Shown here: positions 26,088-34,730 of the stretch, in pieces
How positions within the stretch are numbered: position 1 is the stretch's first letter
Layout: every line of letters begins with the position of its first letter
NCBI RefSeq assembly: GCF_000378125.1
Contig: NZ_KB899241.1
Span: forward strand, 843,652-907,651
Direction: 5' to 3'
Length of the DNA stretch: 64,000 nt
From: Rudaea cellulosilytica DSM 22992
GTDB lineage: Bacteria; Pseudomonadota; Gammaproteobacteria; Xanthomonadales; Rhodanobacteraceae
Program-made: the position numbers and the translations under genes
The notes under the pieces: generated by a model
Told to the model about the DNA's origin: nothing
Database searches by the model: none
Seen by the model: the letters and a program-made list of their open reading frames with translations, nothing else

Positions 26088-26645
26088 CTAGGTTTTGGCG
26101 AGATCCAGCAGCGCCTTGAGCGCTCGGTCGAACGGCGCGGTGTCGGCTGTGGCGGCGTGAAGAATCAAGGCACCCTGAAGGCGCCCCACCCAATCTTGCG
26201 CAAACCGATGCGCGCGCGCAGGCGTGAAGCCTGCGTCGATCGCCAACACTTCGATGGCCTGGATCCAATTGTCGAACGAGGTGCGTAAGCTGGCCCGAGC
26301 CGTTTTGCTCAAACCCGCACCAGAGAGCTGGCCCAGCACGCAGGCGGTCGTGCCGTTCGAATAGAAGGCTCGCAATGCTGAGGCGATTGCCCCAAGACGG
26401 GCTTTTAGCGAATCGCCGTTGCGGGCGACTGCCAGTATTCCTTGGTCCACGATATCGGCCGCACGCGCGAGCACGACCTCAGCCATCTGGTCCTTGCCGC
26501 CCGGGAAGTAGTGGTACAGGCTCGATTTGCCCAAACCTGTCGCCCGGGAAAGGTCTGAAAGAGAGGCGCCTTCAAACCCGCGGTCACGAAAGACCTCAAA
26601 CAGGCGCTCGACGACTTGCTCCTTTGAGATCAGTGCGGCGGGCAT
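26088..26645 (-). CDS. TetR-family repressor
   Basis: The start at 26645 (MPAALISKEQVVERLFEVF) has AGAGG upstream; the longer frame would run through the operator. 185 residues. HTH at about 8-52 (FRDRGFEGASLSDLSRATGLGKSSLYHYFPGGKDQMAEVVL), then a C-terminal domain with CVLGQLSGAGLSKTARASLR, the TetR_C_LmrA_YxaF-like type. Divergent from a hydrolase gene with a perfect palindrome between. Likely represses the hydrolase. Confidence 0.9.
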   Translation of the reverse strand: MPAALISKEQVVERLFEVFRDRGFEGASLSDLSRATGLGKSSLYHYFPGGKDQMAEVVLARAADIVDQGILAVARNGDSLKARLGAIASALRAFYSNGTTACVLGQLSGAGLSKTARASLRTSFDNWIQAIEVLAIDAGFTPARAHRFAQDWVGRLQGALILHAATADTAPFDRALKALLDLAKT

Positions 26646-26738
26646 CGGAGCCTCTTTGGATGGAACAATCGGTCCAACTTTAAGAAACGCAGCAAAAGGG
26701 CGCAAGTTTTTCTTGACGGCGACCCATCGATTCATTAT

Positions 26739-26758
26739 TGTACCGATCGTTCGGTACA
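26739..26758. promoter_or_regulatory. Palindromic operator between TetR and hydrolase genes
   Basis: TGTACCGA, four bases (TCGT), TCGGTACA: a perfect inverted repeat 37 bases upstream of the hydrolase start. Likely bound by the adjacent TetR protein. Confidence 0.7.
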
Positions 26759-26794
26759 GTTAGTAGTTTTTTTCAATCATCATCAGAGACCGCC

Positions 26795-27655
26795 ATGATC
26801 CATCGGACCTACCACCGCACCGCCACCGTCAACGGACGCGAAGTCTTCTACCGGGAAGCGGGTGATCCGAAAGCACCGACGATCCTGCTGCTTCATGGCC
26901 TGCCAACCAGCAGCCAGATGTTCCGCGACCTCATCCAGGTCTTGGCCGATCGTTTTCATTTGGTCGCGCCCGACTACATTGGCTTTGGCCATTCTGCAGC
27001 GCCGGCGCGAACGGAGTTTGAATACAGCTTCGACAACCTAGCCAGGCAAGTGGCCGATTTCGTCGATGTGCTGGGGCTCAAATCCTACATCCTCTACATG
27101 CAAGACTATGGTGGGCCGATTGGGTTTCGCCTGTTTACGCAGCATCCCGAACGCGTGAAGGGATTCATCATTCAAAACGCCAATGCCTACATGGAGGGCG
27201 TGGGAGAAGCGCCCAAGCAAGTGTTGCTGCCGCTGTGGGAAAAGCGCACGGCCGAAACCGAAAAACCCGCGCGCGAGTTCGTGAGCTTAGCGGGAACCAA
27301 ATTCCACTGGCTGGTAGGCGCGAAGGATCCGGCGGCGATCAACCCGGATAACTGGGTGCTCGACCAGGCGCTGCTCGATCGGCCGGGCACGCAGGACTAT
27401 CAGGTCGACCTCCTCGAGAACTACAAGACCAACATTGCGCTATATCCGGTCTGGCAGGAAGCCTTTCGCCAGCACAGCCCCAAGACGCTCATCGTGTGGG
27501 GCAAGCGCGATCCGTTCTTTATTGAGGCGGGTGCCAGCGCTTATTTGCGTGATCTCAAGAGCGCCAAGCTCGTGTGGCTGGATGCCGGGCATTTCGTACT
27601 GGATGAAAACTTGCACCAGGTCGCTTCGGAAATCAAAGCGTCTTTTTGCTCGTGA
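26795..27655 (+). CDS. Alpha/beta hydrolase, haloalkane-dehalogenase-like
   Basis: ATG 26795 is used: the longer frame begins inside the operator. 286 residues. LLLHGLPTSSQMFRDLI (oxyanion HG), then the nucleophile elbow MQDYGGPIGFRL (about 100), where the nucleophile is Asp instead of Ser. This is the mark of dehalogenases and epoxide hydrolases. Acid Asp in VWGKRDPFF (about 235) and His in DAGHFVLDE (about 265). It should hydrolyse C-halogen or epoxide bonds through an ester intermediate; exact substrate unknown. Probably controlled by the divergent TetR. Confidence 0.88.
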   Translation: MIHRTYHRTATVNGREVFYREAGDPKAPTILLLHGLPTSSQMFRDLIQVLADRFHLVAPDYIGFGHSAAPARTEFEYSFDNLARQVADFVDVLGLKSYILYMQDYGGPIGFRLFTQHPERVKGFIIQNANAYMEGVGEAPKQVLLPLWEKRTAETEKPAREFVSLAGTKFHWLVGAKDPAAINPDNWVLDQALLDRPGTQDYQVDLLENYKTNIALYPVWQEAFRQHSPKTLIVWGKRDPFFIEAGASAYLRDLKSAKLVWLDAGHFVLDENLHQVASEIKASFCS

Positions 27656-27785
27656 GCGGATGCACTTTCCGCGCTCTCTTGAGCGGCATTCTGGGAACCT
27701 TGAACCTGCTTCCTAGGTTGCGCAGGCTGGAGCGTATCGACCGAAGCTGAACAGCATTACGAAGTTGCGCAGGTCGCCCTTGATG

Positions 27786-27832
27786 GCCCCCTAAAAATGC
27801 TCCACCCGTGGCCAGTTCAAAGTGCTCCACCC
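27786..27832. mobile_element. Possible terminal remnant of an IS21-family element
   Basis: Contains TGCTCCACCC twice with a 25-bp period, separated by GTGGCCAGTTCAAAG, and preceded by CCCCCTAAAAA. This pattern resembles the repeated ends of IS21-type elements. No istA or istB gene is nearby. The rest of the 27656-28032 gap has no recognisable gene. Confidence 0.4.
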
Positions 27833-28032
27833 AGAATGTGGCTGCTTTCGGCCAGTTCGCGACATACATTTGTCAGGATTGGTTGACCGAAAGCAGACGA
27901 TAAAGTGCCGCATGGTGTATCGCGTGGCCTTTATCGACAAGTGCAAGATGGGTGGCTACGACGCACTTTACCTAGCTCTCGTGCGAACTTTGCCAATGAT
28001 TGCAACGACGATTCAGGTGGGTCTTCGTGCTG

Positions 28033-31000
28033 CTATCCGGCAACGGCTTCCTCCAGACTGTGCGCCGACGGCCGGGACGGCTCATGCCGATCTTTGCGTC
28101 CGTCCGCCGCATTCCCCGGCCGGATCTTGAACCAGATGGAATACATCGCTGGCAGGAACACCAGGGTCAGAATCGTTCCCGCAAAAGTGCCACCTATGAG
28201 CGTGTAGGCGAGGGTTCCCCAGAACACCGAATGGGTAAGCGGAATGAAGGCCAAGATCGCCGCCAACGCGGTGAGGATCACCGGCCGCGCGCGCTGCACG
28301 GTGGCCTCGACCACCGCATGGAACGGATCCAGCCCTGTTTCTTCGTTGTGATGGATCTGCCCGATCAGGATCAACGTGTTGCGCATCAGGATGCCCGACA
28401 GCGCAATCAGGCCGACCAGCGCGTTGATGCCGAAGGGTTGCCGGAACAGGATCAAGGTGGGCACCACGCCGATCAAGCCCAGTGGGCTGGTCAAGAACAC
28501 CATCACCATCGCGGAGATGGAGCGCACCTGGAAGATGATGATGAGCAACGTGAATGCCAGCATGATTGGGAACAGCGGCAGCATGGCGGTCGTCGCCTTG
28601 GCCGACTCTTCAATGGAGCCCGCCTGCTCGATGCGGTAGCCGCTAGGCAGCTTGGCAATGATCGGCTGAAGCTGCTTACTGATGGCGGTAGAAACATCTG
28701 GCGGCTGCAGGTTGTCGGCAATATCGCCACGCACGGTGATCGTCGGCATACGGTCGCGACGGCGCATGATCGGTTCTTCCATGCGCACATCGACCTTGCC
28801 CACCTGCGACAGCGGAATGCGTTGTCCGTTGACACCGGCCAGCGTGAAGTCGCCGATCCTGGCCGGGTCGAGACGAACATCGCCGGCCGACCTCGCAACG
28901 ACTTGCACGGTACGAATGTCTTCCCGTACCGAAGTGACCGGCACGCCGCTCAGTAAGAATTGCAGCTGCCGTGCCACTGCGTTGGAGGTGAGCCCCACCG
29001 CCTGCAACCGGTCCTGCTGTAGGGTGAAATGCAGCGTAGGCGAGCGGGTACCCCAGTCGGTGTTCACCGTGCGCATCATAGGGCTGGCATACATCACCTG
29101 TTCCACTTCCGCCGCGATACCGCGCAGGGCATCCGCATCCGGGCCGGTGACGCGATAGGCGACGGGGAATGGCGAATAGGGACCGAACACGAGTTGCGTG
29201 ACACGCACACGCGCCTCGGAGGCCAAGCCTTCTGCGACAGCCTCGCGTAGCCGTTGCTTCAGCGCATCGCGCTCGTCCTCGTTATCGGTGCGAATCACGA
29301 TTTTGGAGAACGACGGGTCAGGCAGCTCAGGACCAAGAGCCAGATAGAATCGCGGCGCGCCTTGACCAATATAGGTGGTAACGATCTTGGCTTCCTTTTG
29401 TTTGGCCAGCCACGCTTCCACCTTCGCCGAGGCCGCACTGGTCTGATCGATCGAGGTGCCATAGGGCATCTGCACTTCGACCAGCACTTCTGGACGATCG
29501 GAGATGGGAAAGAACTGCTTCTTCACCGCCGCCATGCCGAGGATGGCCAGTACGAAAAGACCCACCACGGAACCGGCTACCAGCCATTTGCGCGCGATGA
29601 CGCGCCCCAGCATCTGACGGAAACGGTTGTAACGTGGCGTGTCGTAGATTGCCTCGTGGCCCCCTTCGACTTTCTTGAACTCGGGCAGCATCTTCACGCC
29701 CAGGTACGGCGTGAACACCACTGCCACGACCCAGGAAGCGACCAGCGCAATGCCGACGATCCAAAACATGTTGCTGGTGTATTCGCCGGCGGTGGATCGC
29801 GCGAACCCGTTGGGCATGAAGCCCACCGCCGTCACCAGTGTGCCCGCCAGCATAGGCGCAGCGGTGTGGCTCCAGGCATAAGCGGAAGCGGCCACACGGT
29901 TGTAGCCCTCTTCCATTTTCACCGCCATCATTTCGATGGCGATGATGGCATCGTCCACCAGCAGGCCCAGCGCCAAAATCAGCGAACCTAAGGTGATGCG
30001 ATCAAAGTTCTTGCCGGTGGCGGCCATCACCACGAACACCACCGCCAGCGTCAACGGCACGGCCGCGGCCACCACCAATCCCACGCGCCAGCCCATGCTG
30101 ACGAAGCTCACCAGCATCACCACCAGCAGCGCGACGAAGAACTTCAGCATGAACTCGTCGACCGCCGAGCTGATGTTGACAGCTTGGTCGGTGACCTTCG
30201 TGAGGCTCATGCCTAGTGGCAACTCGGCGTTGATCGCACCGACCTCGTGGTCCAGCGCGTTGCCAAGATCCAGTCCGTTCCAGCCATCGCGCATAACGAT
30301 GCCCAACAACAACGCAGGTTCACCGTTGTTGCGGATCATGAAGGTAGCCGGATCTTCATAGCCACGCTTGACGGTGGCGATGTCCGACAGCTTCAACGTG
30401 CGGCCGCGGGCCACTACTGGTGTGTCGCGGATCTTCTGCAACGAGTCGAAGGCACCGTCCAGGCGTATGAACACCTCCGATCCCTTCGTTTCCACAGAGC
30501 CGGCCGGCGTTAGCGCGTTTTGGCTGTTGAGGGCAGCGAACACGTCCTGCGGGTTCACGCCCAGTGTGGCCAGACGATCATGCGAGAACTCCACGTAAAT
30601 CTTCTCCACCTGCTCGCCGATGATGTTGACCTTCTTCACGCCCGGCACGTGCAATACGCGCTGGCGCAAACTTTCCGCATCGCGCACCAGAAGGCGCTGT
30701 GGTTCGCCCTTAGCCTTGAGCGCGAACAGCGCAAAGGTGACATCCGCGTATTCGTCGTTGACCATCGGCCCGATCACGCCGGGCGGAAGATTGTTGACCT
30801 CGTCGCCGACTTTCTTGCGGGCCTGGTAGAACTCTTCCTGTACTTCCGACGGAGGCGTGCTGTCGAGCAAGGTCAGGGTGGTGAAGGCCAGGCCGGGTCG
30901 CGTGTAGGTTTCGGTACGGTCGTACCAGCGCAGTTCCTGCATGCGCTTTTCGATTTTTTCGGCGACCTGGTCCTGCATTTCCTGCGCGGTGGCGCCGGGC

Positions 31001-31170
31001 CATATAGTGATGATGGTCATTACCTTGACCGTAAAAGCGGGATCTTCCGCACGGCCGAGTTTGAAGAACGAGAGCAGCCCGGCCAACGAGATCAGAAAAA
31101 TCAGAAACAAGGTGACGGAGCGCTCGCGCACCGCCAGCGCAGACAAGTTGAAGCGCCCCTGACTCATCAT
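28033..31170 (-). CDS. RND efflux pump inner-membrane permease
   Basis: 1045 residues, the full length of the AcrB/HAE-type family. First helix at about 17-35, two large periplasmic loops, a helix block at about 335-540 and again at 850-1020. The proton-relay pair is visible in LGLLVDDAIIAIEMM. Drug or toxic-compound export is driven by protons as a trimer with an adaptor and outer-membrane channel. The sequence is of the shorter-named HAE-1-related group with ATAQEMQDQVAEKIEKRM in the first porter domain. Overlaps the adaptor gene by four bases (ATGA). Substrate unknown. The matching outer-membrane gene nearby is broken, so TolC or another channel must serve. Confidence 0.95.
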   Translation of the reverse strand: MMSQGRFNLSALAVRERSVTLFLIFLISLAGLLSFFKLGRAEDPAFTVKVMTIITIWPGATAQEMQDQVAEKIEKRMQELRWYDRTETYTRPGLAFTTLTLLDSTPPSEVQEEFYQARKKVGDEVNNLPPGVIGPMVNDEYADVTFALFALKAKGEPQRLLVRDAESLRQRVLHVPGVKKVNIIGEQVEKIYVEFSHDRLATLGVNPQDVFAALNSQNALTPAGSVETKGSEVFIRLDGAFDSLQKIRDTPVVARGRTLKLSDIATVKRGYEDPATFMIRNNGEPALLLGIVMRDGWNGLDLGNALDHEVGAINAELPLGMSLTKVTDQAVNISSAVDEFMLKFFVALLVVMLVSFVSMGWRVGLVVAAAVPLTLAVVFVVMAATGKNFDRITLGSLILALGLLVDDAIIAIEMMAVKMEEGYNRVAASAYAWSHTAAPMLAGTLVTAVGFMPNGFARSTAGEYTSNMFWIVGIALVASWVVAVVFTPYLGVKMLPEFKKVEGGHEAIYDTPRYNRFRQMLGRVIARKWLVAGSVVGLFVLAILGMAAVKKQFFPISDRPEVLVEVQMPYGTSIDQTSAASAKVEAWLAKQKEAKIVTTYIGQGAPRFYLALGPELPDPSFSKIVIRTDNEDERDALKQRLREAVAEGLASEARVRVTQLVFGPYSPFPVAYRVTGPDADALRGIAAEVEQVMYASPMMRTVNTDWGTRSPTLHFTLQQDRLQAVGLTSNAVARQLQFLLSGVPVTSVREDIRTVQVVARSAGDVRLDPARIGDFTLAGVNGQRIPLSQVGKVDVRMEEPIMRRRDRMPTITVRGDIADNLQPPDVSTAISKQLQPIIAKLPSGYRIEQAGSIEESAKATTAMLPLFPIMLAFTLLIIIFQVRSISAMVMVFLTSPLGLIGVVPTLILFRQPFGINALVGLIALSGILMRNTLILIGQIHHNEETGLDPFHAVVEATVQRARPVILTALAAILAFIPLTHSVFWGTLAYTLIGGTFAGTILTLVFLPAMYSIWFKIRPGNAADGRKDRHEPSRPSAHSLEEAVAG

Positions 31171-32282
31171 GGCCGGCCCCCTTCGCTTGCCACGGCGACG
31201 GCCTGGTTTGCCACCCGCACCAACTCACCTTCGCGCAGCAGATGCGCGCCGAGTGCGACGATGCGATCGCCTTGCTGGAGTTGACCTGCGACGCGCGCGC
31301 TGTCGTCATCCAGATGCTGGACCTCCACCGGCCGCCAGGACACTTTGGCCGGCGAGCCGTTGATCACCCACACGCCCGGCCCTTTGCCCGTGTCGAACAG
31401 TGAAGCCATAGGCACCTGCAAGCCACCTTGCTGGGCGGCACTACCGGCGGGAAGGCGGATCGTCACCGTGGTGCCCAACAGTGCGTTGGACAGCTCGCCT
31501 TCCAGCACATAGCGCGCTTCAAACGTGCGAGTGAGGGGGTCGGCTGCATCCGAGAGTTGTCGCAGCGTGGCTGGCACGCTCAGTCCTTCCTTGCCGAACA
31601 ACGCCGCTTGTGCGGCGGAACCGATCGCGGGACGCAAGGTTTCCGGCAGTTGGACCACCGCCTCGCGGGGACCGGCGTGCGCCAAGCGCACGACGGTTTG
31701 CCCGGCGCTCACCACTTGGCCCGGTTCGGCCAGCGTTTCCATCACCACGCCGTCGCCGTCGGCCTCCAACTCGGCGTAGCCGCTGGCATTGTTGGCCACG
31801 TCGGCGTCGGCTTCTGCGGCACGCAGTTGGGCTTTCGCGGTATCTGCCGCCGCCTTGCTCTGGTCGTAGGCCGACGCGGAGATCGCGCCGGTGCCGCGCA
31901 GGTCACGGTAGCGCGCTTCGTCCTCTGCAGTCTGTTTTGCACGGGCGCGTGCGGCGGCAACCGCCTCCTGCCGCGCCTGCGCCGCCAGCTTCAGATCAAC
32001 CGGATCGATGCGCATCAGCAGTTGGCCGCGCTTCACGGTTTGCCCGGCATCCACCAACCGTTTCAGCACCTTGCCGGAAACGCGAAAGCCCAAGTCGCTC
32101 TGCACTCGGGCGGCGACGGTTCCAGTAAACGAACGTGTGTCGGGGATGGCGTTCTGAGCGACAGCTACGCGCACCAAGGGCGCCTCGGTGCGCGGATCGG
32201 AGGGTGCTTTGCCGCTGCAAGCGGCCAGCGCAAATGAAAGCGCGAGAACGAGTACAGAAGTGGCAAAAGGAAGCCGAAACAT
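31167..32282 (-). CDS. RND efflux periplasmic adaptor lipoprotein
   Basis: Start set at 32282 (MFRLPFATSVLVLALS). A signal peptide with lipobox LAAC (Cys at about 22) makes it a lipoprotein facing the periplasm. Then beta-barrel and lipoyl halves (VSGKVLKRLVDAGQTVKRGQLLMRIDPVDL), a helical hairpin rich in Ala/Arg at about 100-165, and TLAEPGQVVSAGQTVVRLA closing the lipoyl domain. About 371 residues, normal for the family. It is the first gene of the adaptor-pump operon, and one of the GTGACTA-type operators lies 46 bases upstream. Confidence 0.94.
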   Translation of the reverse strand: MFRLPFATSVLVLALSFALAACSGKAPSDPRTEAPLVRVAVAQNAIPDTRSFTGTVAARVQSDLGFRVSGKVLKRLVDAGQTVKRGQLLMRIDPVDLKLAAQARQEAVAAARARAKQTAEDEARYRDLRGTGAISASAYDQSKAAADTAKAQLRAAEADADVANNASGYAELEADGDGVVMETLAEPGQVVSAGQTVVRLAHAGPREAVVQLPETLRPAIGSAAQAALFGKEGLSVPATLRQLSDAADPLTRTFEARYVLEGELSNALLGTTVTIRLPAGSAAQQGGLQVPMASLFDTGKGPGVWVINGSPAKVSWRPVEVQHLDDDSARVAGQLQQGDRIVALGAHLLREGELVRVANQAVAVASEGGRP

Positions 32283-32327
32283 GAAAAGCCCCACGGACGA
32301 AGTGACAGGGCTTCATTTTGTCATTAA

Positions 32328-32351
32328 GTGACTAAATTAGTCAATAGTCAC
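32328..32351. promoter_or_regulatory. Operator 1 of the efflux regulon
   Basis: GTGACTA-N10-TAGTCAC, 24 bp, between the adaptor operon and the 3' end of the TetR gene. It also includes the perfect inner palindrome TGACTAA-A-TTAGTCA. The same 24-bp layout occurs at 33024 and 34258. Confidence 0.8.
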
Positions 32352-32366
32352 TAACAATCTCATATC

Positions 32367-32984
32367 TTAAGGAGACAGGCTGCGTAGAACCAGGCCGGAC
32401 AGTTGCCCTGGCGCTACGTCGGTATAGTCGAAACTATGCTGCAGCAGCAGCGGATTGAAGTAGGGGCGCATCACCAGGTAAATCGCCGCGGCGGTTTCGT
32501 CCAGAGGCGTCTTGCGCTCGAAATCCCCGCTCCGCCGTCCTTCCTGCAAGATCTCCTTAAGCAGCGCCTGCACGCGCTCTTCATAAGCCACCACCGCCGA
32601 CCAGCGTTCCGTGGCAGCCGCAGCGGCAATCTCATAAAGTTTGCGATCCCGGAACAGCAGCCGAAGGGTCGCTTCGGTGAAACCTTTGAACATCCGTCGC
32701 AACTTTTCCGACGGCAGATCGGATTCCGCAATGGCCGATTTCACTTCGGTTTCGATGTCTCGCAGGCAATTGGCGCAGATCATCTCGCCAATGGCTTGCT
32801 TGGACTCAAAGAACTTGTAGACGTACGCCTTGGAAAACCCGATCGCCTTGGCCAGGTCGGAAACGGTGGTTTTCTCGTAGCCATACCGGCTGAAGTGCTC
32901 GGTGGCCGCGGTAACGATTTGATCCCGCACCTCATGGTCGACCGGACCGCGCGCGGGTTGGGGGGTAGTGGCTGCTTTTTTCAT
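32367..32984 (-). CDS. TetR-family repressor of the efflux regulon
   Basis: Start set at 32984 (MKKAATTPQPARGP). 205 residues. HTH at about 22-66 (QIVTAATEHFSRYGYEKTTVSDLAKAIGFSKAYVYKFFESKQAIGEMI). The C-terminal domain is of the TetR_C_7/HTH_47-like type with FKGFTEATLRLLFRDRKLYE. It lies upstream of the adaptor-pump operon in the same direction and faces the broken outer-membrane gene divergently, with sites of one sequence in both gaps. It very likely represses itself, the pump operon and the small secreted protein at 33808. Confidence 0.92.
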   Translation of the reverse strand: MKKAATTPQPARGPVDHEVRDQIVTAATEHFSRYGYEKTTVSDLAKAIGFSKAYVYKFFESKQAIGEMICANCLRDIETEVKSAIAESDLPSEKLRRMFKGFTEATLRLLFRDRKLYEIAAAAATERWSAVVAYEERVQALLKEILQEGRRSGDFERKTPLDETAAAIYLVMRPYFNPLLLQHSFDYTDVAPGQLSGLVLRSLSP

Positions 32985-33023
32985 GAGTGAGAGCTTACCT
33001 CTCATCCGGGGAATGGACAACTA

Positions 33024-33047
33024 GTGACTATATGGTAATATGGTCAC
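33024..33047. promoter_or_regulatory. Operator 2 of the efflux regulon
   Basis: GTGACTA-N10-TGGTCAC, 24 bp, with arms GTGACTATAT and ATATGGTCAC (one mismatch). Lies between the TetR gene and the outer-membrane-factor pseudogene. Confidence 0.8.
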
Positions 33048-33073
33048 AACTGCCACTGCTTGCAATCGACTCC

Positions 33074-33696
33074 ATGTCCACCAAACGCTTTCTTGCCATG
33101 CTCTTTGCCGCCAATATTCTTACTGGCTGCGCGGTCGGCCCTGACTACGTCCGGCCCACTCTGCCCATGCCCGACCGTTTTCAGGGCCAAGCCGAGGTCG
33201 ATCAGCGACACGCGGCGGCCAACGCCGACCTCGCCACCTGGTGGACAGGTTTTGGCGACCCGCAACTGACTCGGTACGTGACGATTGCCCTGGAACAAAA
33301 TCTGGACCTCGCTCAGGCATCTGCGCGCGTCAACGCGCAGATCCAGCAAGCCAGAGGGCAGCAAGGCGAAATGCTGGCTGTCTATCAACTCGCTGCGCTC
33401 CACGCCACAGAGGATGTGGAGAACGCCTTTTCTGCACTCGTCAAGCGTGAGGAGCAAAGTATTCTCCTGAACCAGAGCGTGAACTCGCTCGCTCGCGCGT
33501 GCGAGGCCTCGTTTGCGGCTTATCAAAAGGGATCGTCAGTCTGATCGAAGTGCTGCAGGCCGACGAAAACATGTTGCGTGCCTCCGATGCGCGCGCGCAG
33601 GCTAAAACGGAATCAGCACGTGCAGCGATCGCCGCCTACAAAGCGCTTGGCGGTGGGTGGGGATTTCACGAATCCGGGACGGTAGCGATCAGATAG
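33074..33696 (+). pseudogene. Broken outer-membrane factor (NodT-type efflux lipoprotein)
   Basis: Starts normally: signal peptide with lipobox LTGC, then AVGPDYVRPTLPMPDRF and WWTGFGDPQLTRYVTIALEQNLDLAQASARV, the standard N-terminus of NodT/OprM-type channels. After about residue 105 the sequence jumps to a late region (ATEDVENAFSALVKREEQ), so roughly half of a normal ~470-residue protein is deleted. It then hits a frameshift near 33530; the reading continues in another frame as GIVSLIEVLQADENMLRAS to YKALGGGW, the usual C-terminus. Internal deletion and frameshift mean it cannot form a channel. Confidence 0.9.
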
Positions 33697-33807
33697 CAAC
33701 TGCCCGTCGAAGGCGAGGTCACACTTTAAGCACATACACTGCAGCAGCGTCGTCAGATTGTTTCAAGCAGCATTTGAACCCGCATAAGAGCCACATGGGC
33801 TCTTAAG

Positions 33808-34182
33808 TCAGCGCGAGTCGCCCAGGATCATCTTGCGGGCTATCAGCATCGGATCCCAAGAACGGGCGCGATCGCTATCGTCGGGGCGAGAGGCCATATG
33901 TACAACGCGAGAACGCGAGCCGTCCGCGCTCCCGAGGATCATTCGTTGGACTACCACCATCGGGTCCGGTGAACTCGCAGAAGAGTCACGGGCCTTCGAG
34001 AGATTGCTGCTGATGGCTTCCGACGCTGTGGACGAACACTTGGCGCTGCTGCAGAGCATGCACCGCGCGGTCTGGGCCGAATCGGTGTCCTCGGCGAGGG
34101 CTGCTGCGGAGAAAAACAGGCCGGCCAGCAATATGCCGGCCAACCTCGCAATTCCGAATGAGACTTTTGTTCGGGTAAACAT
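33808..34182 (-). CDS. Small secreted protein, unknown family, in efflux regulon
   Basis: ATG 34182 follows AAGGAGG, an excellent ribosome site. 124 residues with a signal peptide (cleavage near AALAE, about residue 30). The mature part begins with a Cys cluster (ARCMLCSSAKC) and then a Ser-rich linker. Its second half contains a duplicated motif: DPMVVVQRMILGSADGSRSR and DPMLIARKMILGDSR. I do not recognise the family. The GTGACTA-type operator 76 bases upstream ties it to the RND efflux regulon, so it may act in the periplasm with the pump or in metal or stress sensing; this is inference. Confidence 0.7.
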   Translation of the reverse strand: MFTRTKVSFGIARLAGILLAGLFFSAAALAEDTDSAQTARCMLCSSAKCSSTASEAISSNLSKARDSSASSPDPMVVVQRMILGSADGSRSRVVHMASRPDDSDRARSWDPMLIARKMILGDSR

Positions 34183-34257
34183 AATGATGCCTCCTTGAGG
34201 CTTAGATTTCGGCACGAGGTGCCAAGGACTACGAGAAGAAGACAAACCGTATCGGTG

Positions 34258-34281
34258 GTGACTAATATACGCTATAGTCAC
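34258..34281. promoter_or_regulatory. Operator 3 of the efflux regulon
   Basis: GTGACTA-N10-TAGTCAC, 24 bp, upstream of the small secreted protein gene. Same arms and spacing as the sites at 32328 and 33024. Confidence 0.8.
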
Positions 34282-34730
34282 TATTTGTCAATACTCTCGG
34301 ACAAAAGTAAGCGGGTCAAGTTGGAAAAGTTATGTCTTATCAAGTTAAAGCAATCTACGTATCTAATTGAAAATTAATTATATTTATAAGAAATAACATT
34401 TCCACCAGTTACGCTGATAGGCTTGGCTTTAAATTTTGTTGGTGCGCAAAACATTCACTTACCTATGACTGATGCGTAATTTCGTCACCTCTCGAGCGGT
34501 GATATCCTGCTATCCGCGCAAAAGTTCTGACCCATCAAATGACTTGCCTACGTGTTGAAGTCTGGAGTGGGCTACCCGCGTTTCTCATGGGCGGGGAACG
34601 GGCTGATCGGTGCCAATGCCTTGGCCAATCGAGCGGTAGCCCGGCAATGGGGACAGTCCCGTGCAGGTCATGGCGATGACGCTCTGCGGCAATCCCTTCC
34701 TGCGCAGCCAAGACCTAGTCGACTAGACGT
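34282..34730. other. Low-GC intergenic region without gene
   Basis: Bases about 34300-34480 are strikingly AT-rich compared with the rest of the window (for example AATTGAAAATTAATTATATT). From 34552 the GC content rises again, but no coding frame with recognisable similarity is present. It probably marks the edge of acquired DNA. Confidence 0.5.

Noticed and set aside
28000-28956. 318-codon plus-strand open frame
   Set aside because: Shadow of the RND permease; composition rich in His, Arg and Gln without a domain.
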